Shown here one piece after another: positions 1 through 12,029 of a stretch of 19,719 bases of DNA. A program made the position numbers and the translations under genes. The DNA lies in assembly GCA_905182985.1 (NCBI GenBank), contig CAJJDN010000214.1:1-19719 (forward strand), read 5' to 3'. Source of the stretch: Paramecium sonneborni. Its lineage: Eukaryota; Ciliophora; Oligohymenophorea; Peniculida; Parameciidae. Positions within the stretch are counted from its first letter, which is position 1. Each line of letters opens with the position of its first letter. The notes beneath the pieces are model-generated. The model was given only the letters and a program-made list of their open reading frames with translations. It made no database searches and was not told the DNA's origin.

Positions 1-1
1 T

Positions 2-127
2 TTAGTTTCTTACAAAAAATTATCTTCTTAAAAAAAAATAATTTTATTGTTTGAAATTCAACATTATCTGACTGCTGAAATAAATTTATAATGGGCAAAC
101 CCAAGATATTACAGAGCAAAAAAGTGA
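2..127 (+). CDS. 3' end of an upstream gene (partial), unknown product
   Basis: With TAA/TAG read as Gln, the frame starting at base 2 is open for 41 codons and ends at TGA 125-127. The last residues read AEINLQWANPRYYRAKK, a composition that looks like protein rather than spacer. The start lies outside the window. A different frame just after the A6 run at 118-123 also reads like protein (IFPENPYLRD, ending at a TGA near 170). The true C-terminus could therefore lie slightly further on, with a one-base indel in that run. No family recognised. An open frame of 41 codons is only weakly significant at this base composition. Confidence 0.4.
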
Positions 128-553
128 TAAATAGTTAATTTTCCCTGAAAATCCTTATCTAAGAGATTGAATGTCTCATTTTTTTTGTTTCATATTTTCA
201 CATTCTATTTATTTTATAATTCATTCATTAGTAAATATTGAATTCTATTGATTATAATACTCTTTCTTTAAAGTTATGATAATTTATTGATTAACAAAAA
301 TAAATAAATAATATATAAATTTTAATTATCAATGTAGATTGTTTTTTTAATTTTTCAAATTTTATTAAAAAGTTCATCTTATTTCAACATTCTAAATCTC
401 CGTTTTCTAGCTTTTAAAGTTTATTTCTTTTTTGAAAATTTTAATTTATAATTACAATTACATAAATTGCAATTTTTTTTAATTTAAATTGTATTTGTAG
501 AAAATTTTTTTTCTTTTTCTATTAATTATTTTTGATAATTTTTTATTCAAATT
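128..553. other. AT-rich intergenic spacer
   Basis: About 425 bases, very AT-rich, with T and A runs. It separates the putative upstream gene end from the ATG of the large cysteine-rich gene. A frame from an ATG at 91 stays open for about 60 codons, but it overlaps the better upstream reading and is low complexity. I see no convincing gene, RNA or repeat. The promoter of the downstream gene presumably lies here. Confidence 0.5.
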
Positions 554-3500
554 ATGTCCATTTCTGTGATTTACATCCTCATTTCCTTGTTTCAGAATTC
601 AAATTCATAATGGATAAATGATGAGAGTTTCTTAGAAGAGGATAAGACATTTATTTAATAGACTGGATAATGGGCTTTTACTTCTTCTGGATATTTTATA
701 TTACCATCAACCGAAACTACTGCAAATTTTATCACTTGTACTACTCCTGCTACAAGTTACATTACTCTAACTAATAGTTATCCATCTGCTGAAAGTTAAT
801 CGTCTTACTCATTCAATAAATGTTGGATATCTATGGATTTATATTTTCAAGGTACATGGTCATCAGAAACTGTTTAATATAAATAAGGATCATTTACATA
901 TTCGTATTCCTACACTTCCCCTACAACTTATTCAATTTAAACTGGATTTTGTGATGCTCTTCCTTATGAAGTTAGAACTGTGAATTTTACAATAATATTA
1001 ACAACAATTCCAACTTATGGTAAAATTTTATTTACATCTACTAATACAAATACAGGATTGGTTTCAATTAAAAACATCTATGTATCTAAAATAAAATGCT
1101 ACCCATCATGCAGTGTATGCACAGATCCTGAAAAAAATTAATGTACAAGTTGCTATTATGGTCTCCCAACTAATAATATTTGTCCACCTTGTCCATCTAA
1201 TTAATACTATTGGAAGTATTAAGGATGTAAAGATATTTGTGATATCGACTCTCCATTATATTCCAATGGATTTTGTTAATATTATCCAAGTAATTATTCT
1301 TAATTTAGATAATCTAGTAAATAAAATAGATTATGTTTACTTTACGATGCCAATAACTTATTCTAAAAATTTGAAATGGTCATTAATATATGATTAATAA
1401 AATGTAGATACATCTCCAACAATTATTCAGGTTGATACATAAGTGGGTGAAAATACATATATATAGACTTATATATAAGGAGTATTTAAATTTAATTCTG
1501 GAATCTACAGATGCTTCAAAGAATTATCTACTTATTCTTACAAATATTATTTAATTGGATTGAAAATTTCAATTGTTGCTTTAAATGATTTTCCAATTAA
1601 TTGTGGAATATAGTTTAAGATTAATAATACTTATTTTGGATCTATTTATAGGAATGCCTCTGGAATACAAACTCATAAATTAATAATATCTTAAACTTTT
1701 AACTCCAAATCATATTCAACATATTCTAATAATAAAAGATATGATTTAATTACATATGTTGACATTCCGAAATATTAATTTGTATTTTCAGCAATAGGGA
1801 ATTATACGTAAATATTAATTAATCATGATTAGTGATGGCACAGCAGGATGGGGAATGACTGAAATCAAAATTACTTCAGGATATTGTCCTTAATATTGTA
1901 CATTATGTGAAGTAGCATTCAAATGTAAGACTTGTTATAGTGGATACTATTATTATAGAGATGGTAGATGTATAAGTGGTTGCTCATATCCATATTAGAA
2001 ATTTAGTGGTTCTTATTGTTATGATTACGATGATGAAACACCTTGTATCTTATCATATTATATTTAGATTCTTAATATTTAATTTAAGAACATATAAATG
2101 AAGCAGGTGATCCTGAATAATATACAAAATATACTTTAATTTCTCAAAATGGAAAAAACTTTTTAAAAGCATCAGATATCTATTTTTCATATTAATAAGG
2201 AATTAGAATTTTTGGAGGACCATTTGTTTGGGCTTAAGCCAAATTTTAGAGAATTCATAATATAATAACACCACATCATGGTGTCACTATTGCATTTTAT
2301 ATACTTTATGGACCAACATTCCCTTCAGATGGATAATTTATATATTCGATTGAAAATAATACACCAGTTATTAAATCAACTGCTAGTTATGGTTCATCTA
2401 ATTCTGATGGGACAAAATAAGATAGAGTATATGAAAAAATTATTCATAATACAAATACATTAACAATCACTTGGGAGTGCTTTGGTCCAAATAATGAACC
2501 AGTTAAGGCTTATTGTGGATTCTATAATTATTATATTGCTGTTCATAATTGCAAACCATATTGTTTATCATGTACAGATTAAAATACTTGTACTTCATGG
2601 AACAGCACTTATGATGCCAATATTGTTAAATTTTCTTAGGCAGAATGTTTGATTAATTAATATCATGATAAAGAATCTGTCAGATGTTTAGATTGTCCAT
2701 TATCTTGTTTATCATGTACATCAAAAATAAACTGTTAATCATGCTCATCTACTTATACTTTAACTAAATTAGGATGTATTTGTACAATCAATCAATATGA
2801 AGATTCAAATCAATGTTTTAATTGTCCTATAGAATGTAATTAATGTTTAAGTTTTACTTATTGTATAGAGTGTTTAATAATTAATAATAGATAATTGTTA
2901 AATGGGTAATGCAATTGTATTGATGGTTATTATCCAATTGCATTAAATCCTTAATGCTAGTTATGTCATTAATTTTGTAAAACTTGTAACGGACCTACTT
3001 CTGATGAATGTTTAACTTGCAATAATATTGTAAATATTGAACAAGTAGGGTCAACCTGTAGATGTCCAACAGGATCTTATTTGTAAGATGCAATAAAAAC
3101 CTGTTCTGTTTGCCATTCATCATGCTTAACATGCTTTAGAACTACAATTGATGGTTGTTTAACATGCGATCCTGCTTTAAATAGAATATTGAAAGGGTTA
3201 AAATGTACTTGTGCACCTGGCTATTATGAATTAAATAATATTTGTACAAGTACACATTATAAGTATTATTATAGGTTGTCCAAACACAGAAGATGTATCT
3301 CTAAGTCAGTGCTATAAATAATGTAATAATAATTAATTAATATGGCATACTATTACTTGTAATTCTTGTGATTCTGGATTTTAATTAGTTTCTGGAGAAT
3401 GTCAACCTATTTGTGGAAATACATTAATCTAAGGATATGAATAATGTGAAGATAATAATAATTTACTTGATGATTTATGTTATAATTGTTAGTTTTAATG

Positions 3501-6500
3501 TCCTATTCATTGTTTAACTTGTGATTAATCAACTACTTTATCTTGTCCTGATGTTTGTGGAGATGGAATCATTACAGGAGTTGAAGAATGTGAAGATGGA
3601 AATACTATTTAATATGATGGATGTTTTAATTGTAAATATTAATGTTAACCTTCATGTACAAAGTGTATAAAAGGACTATGCTTTGAATGTACAACCTTAG
3701 GTTGGTATATTGATCCAACAGTTACTCCTTGGTAATGTAAGGAAAGATGTGGAGATTAAGAAATAGTTGGAAGTGAATAATGTGATGATGGTAATACTAG
3801 TGATCTAGACGGCTGCAAGGATTGTAAATACTTTTGTAGAATTGGTTGCACTTCTTGTGATTATACTACCAATAAATGCTTAAGTTGTGAATTTCCTGGT
3901 TTTGTTCCTATATCTTACTATTGTAAAAATGTATGTGGAGATGGTTTAGTTGTTACAGATCCTTATGGCTTCTTTGCAGAGCAATGTGATGATGGTAATA
4001 CTATTAATGGTGATGGTTGCAATAGCTAATGTTAATTCTAATGTTAATCTTCATCTATTTGCACTAGTTGTATAAGTAATAGATGTGAAATATGTGAGAC
4101 TGGATATTATCTCTCTAATGATAAAGTATGTTTACCTATATGTGGAGATTCGAACTTAGTAGTAAATGAATAATGTGAGAATTCGTTTATATTACCTTAT
4201 AAAGGTTGTATAAATTGTTAAGCAAAATGTTAAAGTTCTTGTCTCACTTGTAGTACTTCAGGGCTTGGTTGTTTGTCATGTAAAGATGGGTACAATCGAA
4301 TTGATAATTTATGTCATTCAATTTGTGGAGATTAAATAATTACAGAAAATGAGTAATGTGATGACGGTAATTTAAAAATTGGAGATGGATGTCATTTCTG
4401 TTAGTTTAGTTGTTAAGATTCATGTCTTAATTGTATTAAAGGAGTTTGTTATGATTGTTTAGAAGGTTATCAATTAATATCATTTAAATGTTATCCTATT
4501 TGTAATGAATAATGTGAAATGATAAATAAATTGTAAATATATTAGAGATGTAAATCTTGTTAATTTCCTTGTGATTTGAATTGTTACTTTTGTTAATTTG
4601 GCATCTGTTAACAATGTAATGAGGGATATGAATTATCCTAAAATTAATAGTATTGTATTAAATCTCTATATTATAATTCTATGATAATTGAAAACTGTTA
4701 ATTCTAGATTGGGAACAGTTGTATTTAATGTGAAATTTATGCCTAATTAGATAACATAGAATAAAAATGCAATTTAAAAGAAACCCCAATGAGTTTTTGT
4801 TAATATTAACTTAAATTATCGTCAAATGTATATTGCAGTTATTGTTTTGATTATTGTGAAACTTGTAATTAATATAATTGTATAAGTTGTTTAAGTGGTT
4901 ATTATTTAGATGATAACTTTTCTTGTATTTCTTTTTGTGGAGATGGAATACTTGCCCATGATGAACAATGCGAAATGGATGATTAAAATTGTTTAAGTTG
5001 TATGTTTGATGTTCCAAAATTTTGTGAATTATATTTTCAAGATAATTGTTAAAGATGTGAAAATGGATATTATGTAAATTAATATACAAATATTTGTGAA
5101 TCTAAGTGTGGAGATGGTATTATAGCTCATGATGAAGATTGCGAATATAACAATTATATAGAATTTGATGGTTGCTATAATTGTAAATATACTTGTAGTT
5201 AATAATGTTTAAACTGCATAAATGGTGTATGTTAATAATGCAACAAAAGTTCCTTGCTTTTCGATGGATTATGTTATGCTGAGGAAAATGAAATTGATTT
5301 GTTTCATGAATGTGAATTAACCCTCAATGATGAATGCTTAATATGCTAGAAAGATTATAAATTGAATCAATATGGTATTTGTATTTCTGAAAGTTTGGAA
5401 AGTTGCATTCAATATCATAATGGCTATTGTTTATACTGTGCATAAGGATATGAACTTTATGAGAATATATGCAATTAAACCTATTAGTGTTAAAAGGGTT
5501 TGTATTATAATTAAGAACTATAAATTTGTGAATCTTCATGTGGTGATGGACTTATTACTGGATGGGAAGAATGTGATGATTAAAATATGCAATAATATGA
5601 TGGTTGTTATGAGTGCAAATTTGAGTGTGATAATAATTGCATTTAATGTCTTTATGGTGAATGTTATTAATGTTCTTAAGAATTTAATTTAATTCAGAAT
5701 AAATGCTTGTCTAAATGTTAAGAGCCCTGTCTTAATTGTATTTAAGGAGTTTGTTATTTATGCAGCAGTGGGTATTTTTTAAATGAATATTTTGATTGTA
5801 TCAAAATTACCTGTGAGGATGATTTCAGTTGTACTTCTGAATGTGGAAATGGAATAATTGAGGATCTAGAATAATGTGATGATTAGAATCTAATTAATGA
5901 TGACAGTTGTAATAATTAATGTGAACAAACTTGTGATATTAATTGTATAGAATGTATTGATAGTGTTTGTTGCTAGTGTAAAGAAGGATGGAGATTAGGT
6001 TTATTTTTTTGTGAACCAATTTGTGGAGATTAAATTATTGTTGGAAATGAAGAATGCGATGATGGCAATTAATATGATGTAGATACATGTTTAAATTGTA
6101 AATATTAATGTCCTCAGCATTGTAATTAATGTGCTTTTGGAGTTTGTACTCATTGTGTTGTAGGATTCTATTTGGATATTGTCAGTAATTCATGTAATTC
6201 AGTTTGTGGTGATAAAATATTAGCAAGTGATGAAGTTTGTGATGATGGTAATGAATTGAGATATGATGGTTGTTTTTAATGTTAGCATTAATGTTAAGTG
6301 GAATGTTTAAATTGTTAATTTGGATAGTGTATGGAATGTGAAACTCCTTTTATTGTAGTATAATTAAAAGGTATTTGTGAAACATTAAAATCATGCTAAG
6401 ATTAAATTGGATTTTATAATGATAATTTTAATAATGATTGTTAGTCATAATGTGGAGATGGTATTGTTGTAGACACTGAATAATGTGACGATTAGAATGA

Positions 6501-8436
6501 TACTCCTTATGATGGATGTTATGAATGTAAATTTTAATGTTAAATTGGTTTTTTCCTTAATTAAAGTACTTGTATTCCTATTTGTGGAGATGGAATTATT
6601 ATTGATGAGTATGAGAATTGTGATGATTAAAATGATTAACCATATGATGGATGTTTTGAGTGCTAATTTTAATGTATTTAGAATTGTCAAATTTGTTAAA
6701 AAGGAATATGTATATAATGTGATATAAATTATTCCTTCCAGAATAATTAATGTTTGTTAAACAACCAAAATGATGATCTCAATTCTAGCTTTTTTGGACA
6801 ATCATATATGAATGATACAATAATAAATGACTATAATTTACAATGGTTATTATTAAATGAAGATAAGATATGCAGAGATTCTGAATGTGTTTACTCTAAA
6901 AAACCTAGCATGAAACTCACTTATAAAAATTAGTAGTTTGCCTTATAGTATGTTGATATTACATTTGATTAAAAAGTAAAATTTAGCGATAAAGTAATCA
7001 ACAACCTAATGCTATTCAATATAAGTATTGTTGACTTGGATTCTTAAAATTATAACATAACAATCAATCCAATTTAAGATATATCATTTGAGCTTTAATA
7101 TGCTTAGTATTAAGTCGTTATTGAAATATTTACATAGCTTTCAACAGATCCAATTCTTTTAGTTGAGATGAATTAAGAAATTGTTAACTAAAATAATCAA
7201 ACACTTTTTAATCTTATTAAGTCAATTACTCTCTAAAAACCAAAAATAATATCTGAATAATTTAGATAAATATCCATAAATGCTTAGAAATCTAATAAAG
7301 CATTTATGATAGGAGCAATTTCTTTATGTGTAATATCTTTAGTCTCTGGAGAAAATTCAATGATTGTAGAAACTCTGAATCTTTTGTAATATCAATAATA
7401 CTTAAGATTTATTAATTTAGACTATCCTGAAAACATCTAAATATATTTTTAAGCTTATGATATGTTATCTATAACATCGTATTTACAAATTGTTCAAATA
7501 GATGATTATTTAAATATTATAACAGCGAAGAATAAATAAATTGACTCAAGCGGAAAATTTAAATAATATGACATAGAAGCTGATCTTTTTACTAATATTC
7601 TACCACAATTAATTTAGTTTTTAGGATTTGTAATGCTATCTTTTTTTGCAAAAAAACTTTATACTATATTTTTGAAATTAAGTAACTATATGATAAAAAT
7701 TGAAAATGAAAAAATGAAAAAATCAAGAATATTAATTCCAATAATTTAAAAAGCACTCGGTCTTAGAAGATGTTTGAAATCATTATTGAAAATAAAATAT
7801 GGATAGGTTTATGATTAAATACTAACAATTATTTACATTAATTCTTGGGATTTGATATTTAAAGTGATATTGTAACTTTATTATGATTAAATAGACAATT
7901 TGAGGAGTATTTTAACCTCTGTTTTTGCAACTTTAATACTTTTCATATGCATTTGCTTTTAATTAAAATCATTAAGTGTATTCTCTGGTGGAAAGAAAAA
8001 CAATCTTCAATCAAAGCTCGAAATAAAATTTATTACTTTAGATATTTTCCGAACACTGTTTTTTCATACTGTATTAATACTATTTTAAGATGATTATATT
8101 TTGTAAAGCTTATTAATATAAGTTAGCAGTTTAAGTCAATGTTTCATAATCTACAAATATAAGTAATGTTCTAAATGGGATAGAATTATATTCTTATCAG
8201 TTGAAGGAATTTTAACAGTATTTAATTTCAGCTTATTTTTATATTTTGATATTAGTCAGATTTATTTGTCTTATGAAAATAAAGTTACTTTAGGGTTTTA
8301 TCAGATGATAATTTTGATTCTGAGTCTTGCAATAGTCATAACAAAGCAATTATACCCTAAAATATTAAATATTTGGAAATTAACATGTAAAAAAAAGAAT
8401 TAGAAATTTGCAAGTAGATAATTATTTTATTTTTGA
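554..8436 (+). CDS. Giant cysteine-rich multi-pass membrane protein (furin-like/DUF4215 repeats)
   Basis: Removing four introns (1290-1317, 1808-1832, 2045-2067, 3250-3274) leaves 7782 nt, exactly 2594 codons, ending at TGA 8434-8436. The start ATG gives a signal peptide (MSISVIYILISLFQ then NSNSQ). Residues to about 850 mix Ser/Thr-rich beta-like domains with CxxC-type clusters resembling furin-like or growth-factor-receptor Cys-rich repeats. Residues about 919-2030 carry 14 DUF4215-type units, consensus CGDGIxxxxEQCDDGN...DGCxxC. A Cys-poor beta-like stretch (about 2040-2210) follows. The C-terminal 380 residues hold about seven hydrophobic helices, for example around residues 2216, 2324, 2417, 2510 and 2545, ending in a Lys-rich tail. 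Large proteins of this architecture are numerous in Paramecium and Tetrahymena and are usually annotated only as cysteine-rich membrane proteins. A surface or secretory-pathway location is inferred; the ligand is unknown. Confidence 0.93.
1290..1317 (+). other. Intron 1 of the cysteine-rich gene (28 nt)
   Basis: GTAATTATTC...AATCTAG, phase 1. Removing it moves the reading from the frame of ATG 554 to the frame that reads on as NKIDYVYFTMPITYS. Nearby alternatives (1275-1308, 34 nt) also restore frame, but this one has the GTA...TAG ends and length typical of Paramecium. Confidence 0.75.
1808..1832 (+). other. Intron 2 of the cysteine-rich gene (25 nt)
   Basis: GTAAATATTAATT...GATTAG, 25 nt, phase 2. 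It removes an in-frame TGA and joins AC|T to give NYTDGTAGWGMTEI. Confidence 0.9.
2045..2067 (+). other. Intron 3 of the cysteine-rich gene (23 nt)
   Basis: GTATCTTATC...TATTTAG, 23 nt, phase 1. Splicing gives T|AT and continues as QEHINEAGDPEQYTKY, the only frame open downstream. Confidence 0.85.
3250..3274 (+). other. Intron 4 of the cysteine-rich gene (25 nt)
   Basis: GTACACATTA...TTATAG, 25 nt, phase 1. It joins A|GT and enters the long last exon that starts SCPNTEDVSLSQCYKQC. The frame then stays open for 5.1 kb. Confidence 0.9.
3412..6700 (+). repeat. Array of ~14 DUF4215-type cysteine-rich coding repeats
   Basis: Units begin near 3412, 3553, 3754, 3934, 4141, 4324, 4936, 5107, 5542, 5842, 6022, 6205, 6451 and 6583. 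Each opens with CG(D/N)...ECDDGN or a variant and is followed by DGCxxC and one or more CxxC pairs. Spacing is irregular (130-600 bases) because furin-like CxxC blocks lie between units. DNA identity between units is low, so these are old protein-level repeats, not a recent tandem amplification. In several units the Gly of DDGN is replaced by Gln encoded as TAA or TAG (DDQN). Confidence 0.85.
7280..8433 (+). other. C-terminal multi-pass membrane domain of the cysteine-rich protein
   Basis: The last ~380 residues contain runs such as FMIGAISLCVISLVS, FLGFVMLSFFA, SVFATLILFICICFQL, GILTVFNFSLFLYF and FYQMIILILSLAIVI, separated by short Lys/Arg/Gln-rich loops. I count about seven helices, so the Cys-rich ectodomain would face the lumen or outside and the Lys-rich tail the cytosol. 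The seven-helix count suggests a receptor-like topology, but no GPCR signature motif was seen. The receptor role is inference only. Confidence 0.65.
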
Positions 8437-8524
8437 ATAACATTACATATTCATTTTATATAAATTTAATATCATCATAAAATAATAACAAGATTAGAGT
8501 ATAATAATAAATAATATCTAATTA
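8437..8524. other. Short convergent intergenic gap
   Basis: Only 88 bases separate the TGA of the plus-strand cysteine-rich gene (8434-8436) from the TGA of the minus-strand coiled-coil pseudogene (8525-8527). The gap is AT-rich and must hold both 3' ends. Such tight tail-to-tail spacing is normal in compact ciliate macronuclear DNA. Confidence 0.6.
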
Positions 8525-11500
8525 TCATTATGGCTTTTAACGATAATAATCTATAATTTGTTAAACTTTTGATTTATCTTCTAATTTTTTTCCCTCTTCT
8601 TTTGTTCTTAGAGATTCAATTTCTGCAAACAATAACACTATCAAACACATTAAATCATTTTTTTTATAATTATTATTAATACATTGTTAAATTTGAATAT
8701 TATTTCCTTTTTCTTAGCTCAAAAATTTAGTTTTATCTTCCATTTTAAAATTATCTCTTTAATTTAACAAACCTTTGGAAGAATTATGATACCTTGAAAC
8801 TTCCAAAGACAATAATGCAATTTTATTTTTATAATCTTCAATCTAGCAGTTATTTTTCAAAATTAAATTTTCCTTAAGAATAGCATTTTATTCCTTTTAT
8901 AAAATTTAAAGTTGTTGATAAATGATCATTTTCAATTTTCTATGGGAAGCGAGTTTCAGAAGATATGACAGATTTTGAAAGCTAATTTGATTGAGATTAA
9001 CATAAAGAGTTTTTTTTGCTTACCTAATAGATTTAATTTTTATGTATTTATTTAATTTCCTCATAATTATTAATGATACTTATAATTCCTATTTTAATAT
9101 CAATATTTGTTGTTCTTTTTCATCAATTATTTTACTTAATTTACTATTTAGTTAAGTTATCTCATTCATTTTGTTATTATTTATTGATTCTACTTCACAT
9201 CTTTATTCAGTGCTTTAAAAAGCGCTTTCTATTTATTTGATTTACTTATCCTGAATTGCGATTTATTATTTTAGTTAGCATATCTTAGCATTTTGATTCA
9301 TAATTTTCAAATTAAATTTATCAATCAACTAAGACTTTTTCTCTAATTGGGAGCTTTTTTCATATATTTCTTAATTTAATTACTAAATTTTTACCAACAA
9401 TTCATTATTATAAATTTAAATTTCTTCCAATAATTGAGGATTTATTTATTCAATCTTAAATTGTTTTTCCTTTTATAGATTTATTATTTATATTTTTTGA
9501 TCACTATTTTCTTTGGTTTTATTCTCATTTACCTCTTCTAAAACATTTAATTAAGTTTATATTTTTCTTATTTAATCACTTTATTTGTGTAATTCTTATT
9601 ATAATTATTTAATGAACAATTCTTTTTCATCTGATATTTGTTTATAATCATTTCTTTTTTTTTCATAATTTAAACAATTATTTTCATATTGTTAAATTTT
9701 TTTATTTTTTCTTGAATAGTTAAATTTAATGTTTCTATCATTTCTTATAGTTAAATTAATTCTCGAATTTTTTATTAAACTTCATCTTTAAGTGAAACTG
9801 ATTTTTTGCACTTTTCATTTTTCAATTGAAATTAATCATTCTCAATCTACATAGTTAAATTTGTGATTTATATCTAGTATTTACTTATCTCGAATTTCAT
9901 TAGAACCATTTACTCAATCAGTTCTTGATTTAATAACTCCAATTTATAGTACTTGCATATTAGATTTACAAAATGGAGTATTTAAAAAGAAGAATTTAAA
10001 TATTTAGAAATTCAGTTAATAAAGTAAATTTTTTTTTAACTGATTATTAAGCTTTTCAATTACTTTGTAAACCAATTAAATTTATTTATTCCTTTTTAAA
10101 AATGATATTAAAATTTGTTTGCCAAATTAATTTTAAAATTCATATCTTACTTATGACAATAATTTTAGAGCAAGAATGACATATATCTCTTATTAATATT
10201 ATTAGTTCTCCGATTTTACTTTGTCTAAAACTTATGATTTCATATAATCTGATGATCTAGAACTTTCTTGATTTATTTTTTAAGAAGAGTTAAACTTAAA
10301 TTGTAATTAACGAATATATTATTCTAATTCTTAATTTTGCTAAGTATGTTTTTCATTAGATTCTTATATCTTTTTATTAAAAACACTTCTAAATAGCAAA
10401 TTTTATTTTGAGATTAATCTAATTATAATTTAATTTTAGAATAATCTTCATTTAATTAATCAATTATTCCTAAATATCTTTGTTGTAATTATTTTTTATC
10501 TTTAATAGATTGTTATTATAACACTTGTAATTGGTTATCTTACATTTAAATAATACTTTTATTCTAAAGTAATTTATCTTATATAATTTCTATTTATTGA
10601 GAGAATTCCTTAGAATGTTTATTCACTTTCAATAAACTTTTAAGTTATTCATTAAGTTTTTGAACTTCATCATTTAATCTTAAGTTTTGTAGACTAATTT
10701 CTTAGATTTCATAAGATTTTTATTTCAATTATAAATTCAAATTTTAAATGTCTTTTTATATTACAAAGTCTAAAGTCTGGGTCATTATTATATTTTATAG
10801 ATGTTGAAATAGAATGTTCTTTGTTTTTTATTTAATTCTATAGTGAAGAGATTTCATTAGAGTGAATGTTTTTAACAATTGAGTGATGGCAAATATGTTT
10901 TGATTTGTGGATCATAGAAATTTTCAAATCAATAGTTGACTCAAAAATTTTTTTAATCATAAGAAAAATTTATTAGTGTATTCAAATCAAACCTTCTAAT
11001 ACTTTATTTGTTTTATAGTTGTGTTTTAAAATTATTAGATAAGCTGACTAAATAGAAAGTTTCTTTTGCTAGCTTTTCCTTTTCAGATAAAAGTTAATTT
11101 TATTCTAAAATAGAATTTCTAAGTTTGCTTTCAATTTATATTTTAATATTAGAAATGGATTGAATTTCTTCTTTCAAATATTTATTTTATTATTCTAAAG
11201 AGATTAATTTATTTTGCAATTCAATGATCCATTATTCATCTTAATCTTTTTGAGTTGACTAAGCTGAATGAGAATTCCTATGATATTATAAATCAGAATT
11301 TTTTGTTGTTCTAATAAAGACTATGATGAAGTAATTTATTCTTGAAGTTTTGTATTTTATTCTGTTAACTGATTGATTAATATTTTTTGATTTTGCTTTT
11401 ATATATCCTGATTTAGACTTATAACACTTAAAGGATATTACTCTAATTAATCTTTTAATTCTTGGTTGATATTATACTAGATTATGTACTGTTCTGATTT

Positions 11501-11730
11501 AGAAATAATCTCATTTATATCTTGTCCATTTAGAAGTTCTTGGATTCTATCATATTTGAGAGATCTTCGTTTAAGTTCCTCTATTAATTCAGTCAATTCT
11601 TCCAAAGTTAACTCATCACCTGTAATTTATGAAATATCAATAAATAATCATGTTGTGATTTCAATTGATTATAATCTTAATCAAGTTGAGTTTTTATTCT
11701 GCTAATTTCATCAAACTCTGAAGTTGAATC
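8525..11730 (-). pseudogene. Coiled-coil protein gene, multiply frameshifted
   Basis: Read on the minus strand with TAA/TAG as Gln, nearly the whole interval gives Gln/Lys/Glu/Leu/Ile-rich heptad sequence, e.g. EELKRRSLKYDRIQELLN near 11580, ELQNKLISLEQQNKYLKEEI near 11180, LNDEVQKLNEQLKSLL near 10650 and KELFIKQLQQELHKQ near 9620. It ends YYRQKPQ then TGA 8527-8525. The reading changes frame at least eight times (around 11650, 11300, 10950, 10755, 10370, 9970, 9680, 9070 and 8890), several at A or T runs. No GT...AG intron of ciliate size explains the clearest ones. The ancestral protein was about 1050 residues of rod-like coiled coil, perhaps cytoskeletal. No family is recognisable. No clear ATG is visible; the 5' end approaches the divergent protease gene. 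Confidence 0.7.
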
Positions 11731-11803
11731 AGTTAAGCAGAGTAAGTGGGAAGGATAAATACACAAAGAACCAGTCCAAGAGACCGCAAATAAATCATTA
11801 ATT
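11731..11803. other. Divergent promoter interval
   Basis: This lies between the first clear coiled-coil codons on the minus strand (about 11720) and the protease ATG at 11804. Both strands remain open here: plus reads SKWEGQIHKEPVQETANKS without an ATG, and minus reads on without an ATG. Either gene could begin inside, and an upstream start for the protease cannot be excluded. Confidence 0.35.
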
Positions 11804-11898
11804 ATGGAATTGAATTAAAAAGACAAAAAGCTTTAAGAGATATAAAACATAGTTAATAGAATTAAAGCATACAGAGAAGAAGGCAAATTAAACTTGAC

Positions 11899-11924
11899 GT
11901 ATATATAATATTTAAGTTCTTTAG
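11899..11924 (+). other. Protease intron 1 (26 nt)
   Basis: GTATATATAA...TCTTTAG, phase 2. Joins AC|C and continues IDIEKSFVTYLIEEDLPTIY. Confidence 0.8.
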
Positions 11925-12006
11925 CATCGATATAGAAAAATCATTCGTAACTTATTTAATTGAAGAGGATTTACCAACTATTTATTTTGTTGAGTATAAA
12001 TGGGCT

Positions 12007-12029
12007 GTAAATCATAAAACATTCTTTAG
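12007..12029 (+). other. Protease intron 2 (23 nt)
   Basis: GTAAATCATA...TTCTTTAG, phase 0. Joins YKWA to EVPKKINNTKLVTEEN and avoids a TGA that the unspliced frame meets about 55 bases on. Confidence 0.8.

Noticed and set aside
1113..1397. Separate short gene from an ATG at 1113
   Set aside because: Only its last third is real: after intron 1 the large gene uses this frame. The upstream part overlaps the CxxC-rich reading of the same gene in another frame.
1379..1407. Candidate intron GTCATTAATA...ATGTAG
   Set aside because: At 29 nt it gives the wrong downstream frame. The intron at 1290-1317 explains the frame change and leaves this stretch coding (WSLIYDQQNVDTSPTIIQ).
5324..6727. Short open frames on either strand within the Cys-rich repeats
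   Set aside because: Shadows of the main gene. They exist only because its Gln codons TAA/TAG act as stops under the standard code, and they lack independent features.
554..8436. Viral or bacterial origin for the Cys-rich gene (DUF4215 also occurs in myxobacteria)
   Set aside because: Four ciliate-size introns, TAA/TAG Gln codons throughout and composition like the neighbours show it is a resident ciliate gene.
11484..11705. Plus-strand 73-codon frame
   Set aside because: Antisense to clear coiled-coil coding (ELIEELKRRSLKYDRIQELL) on the minus strand.
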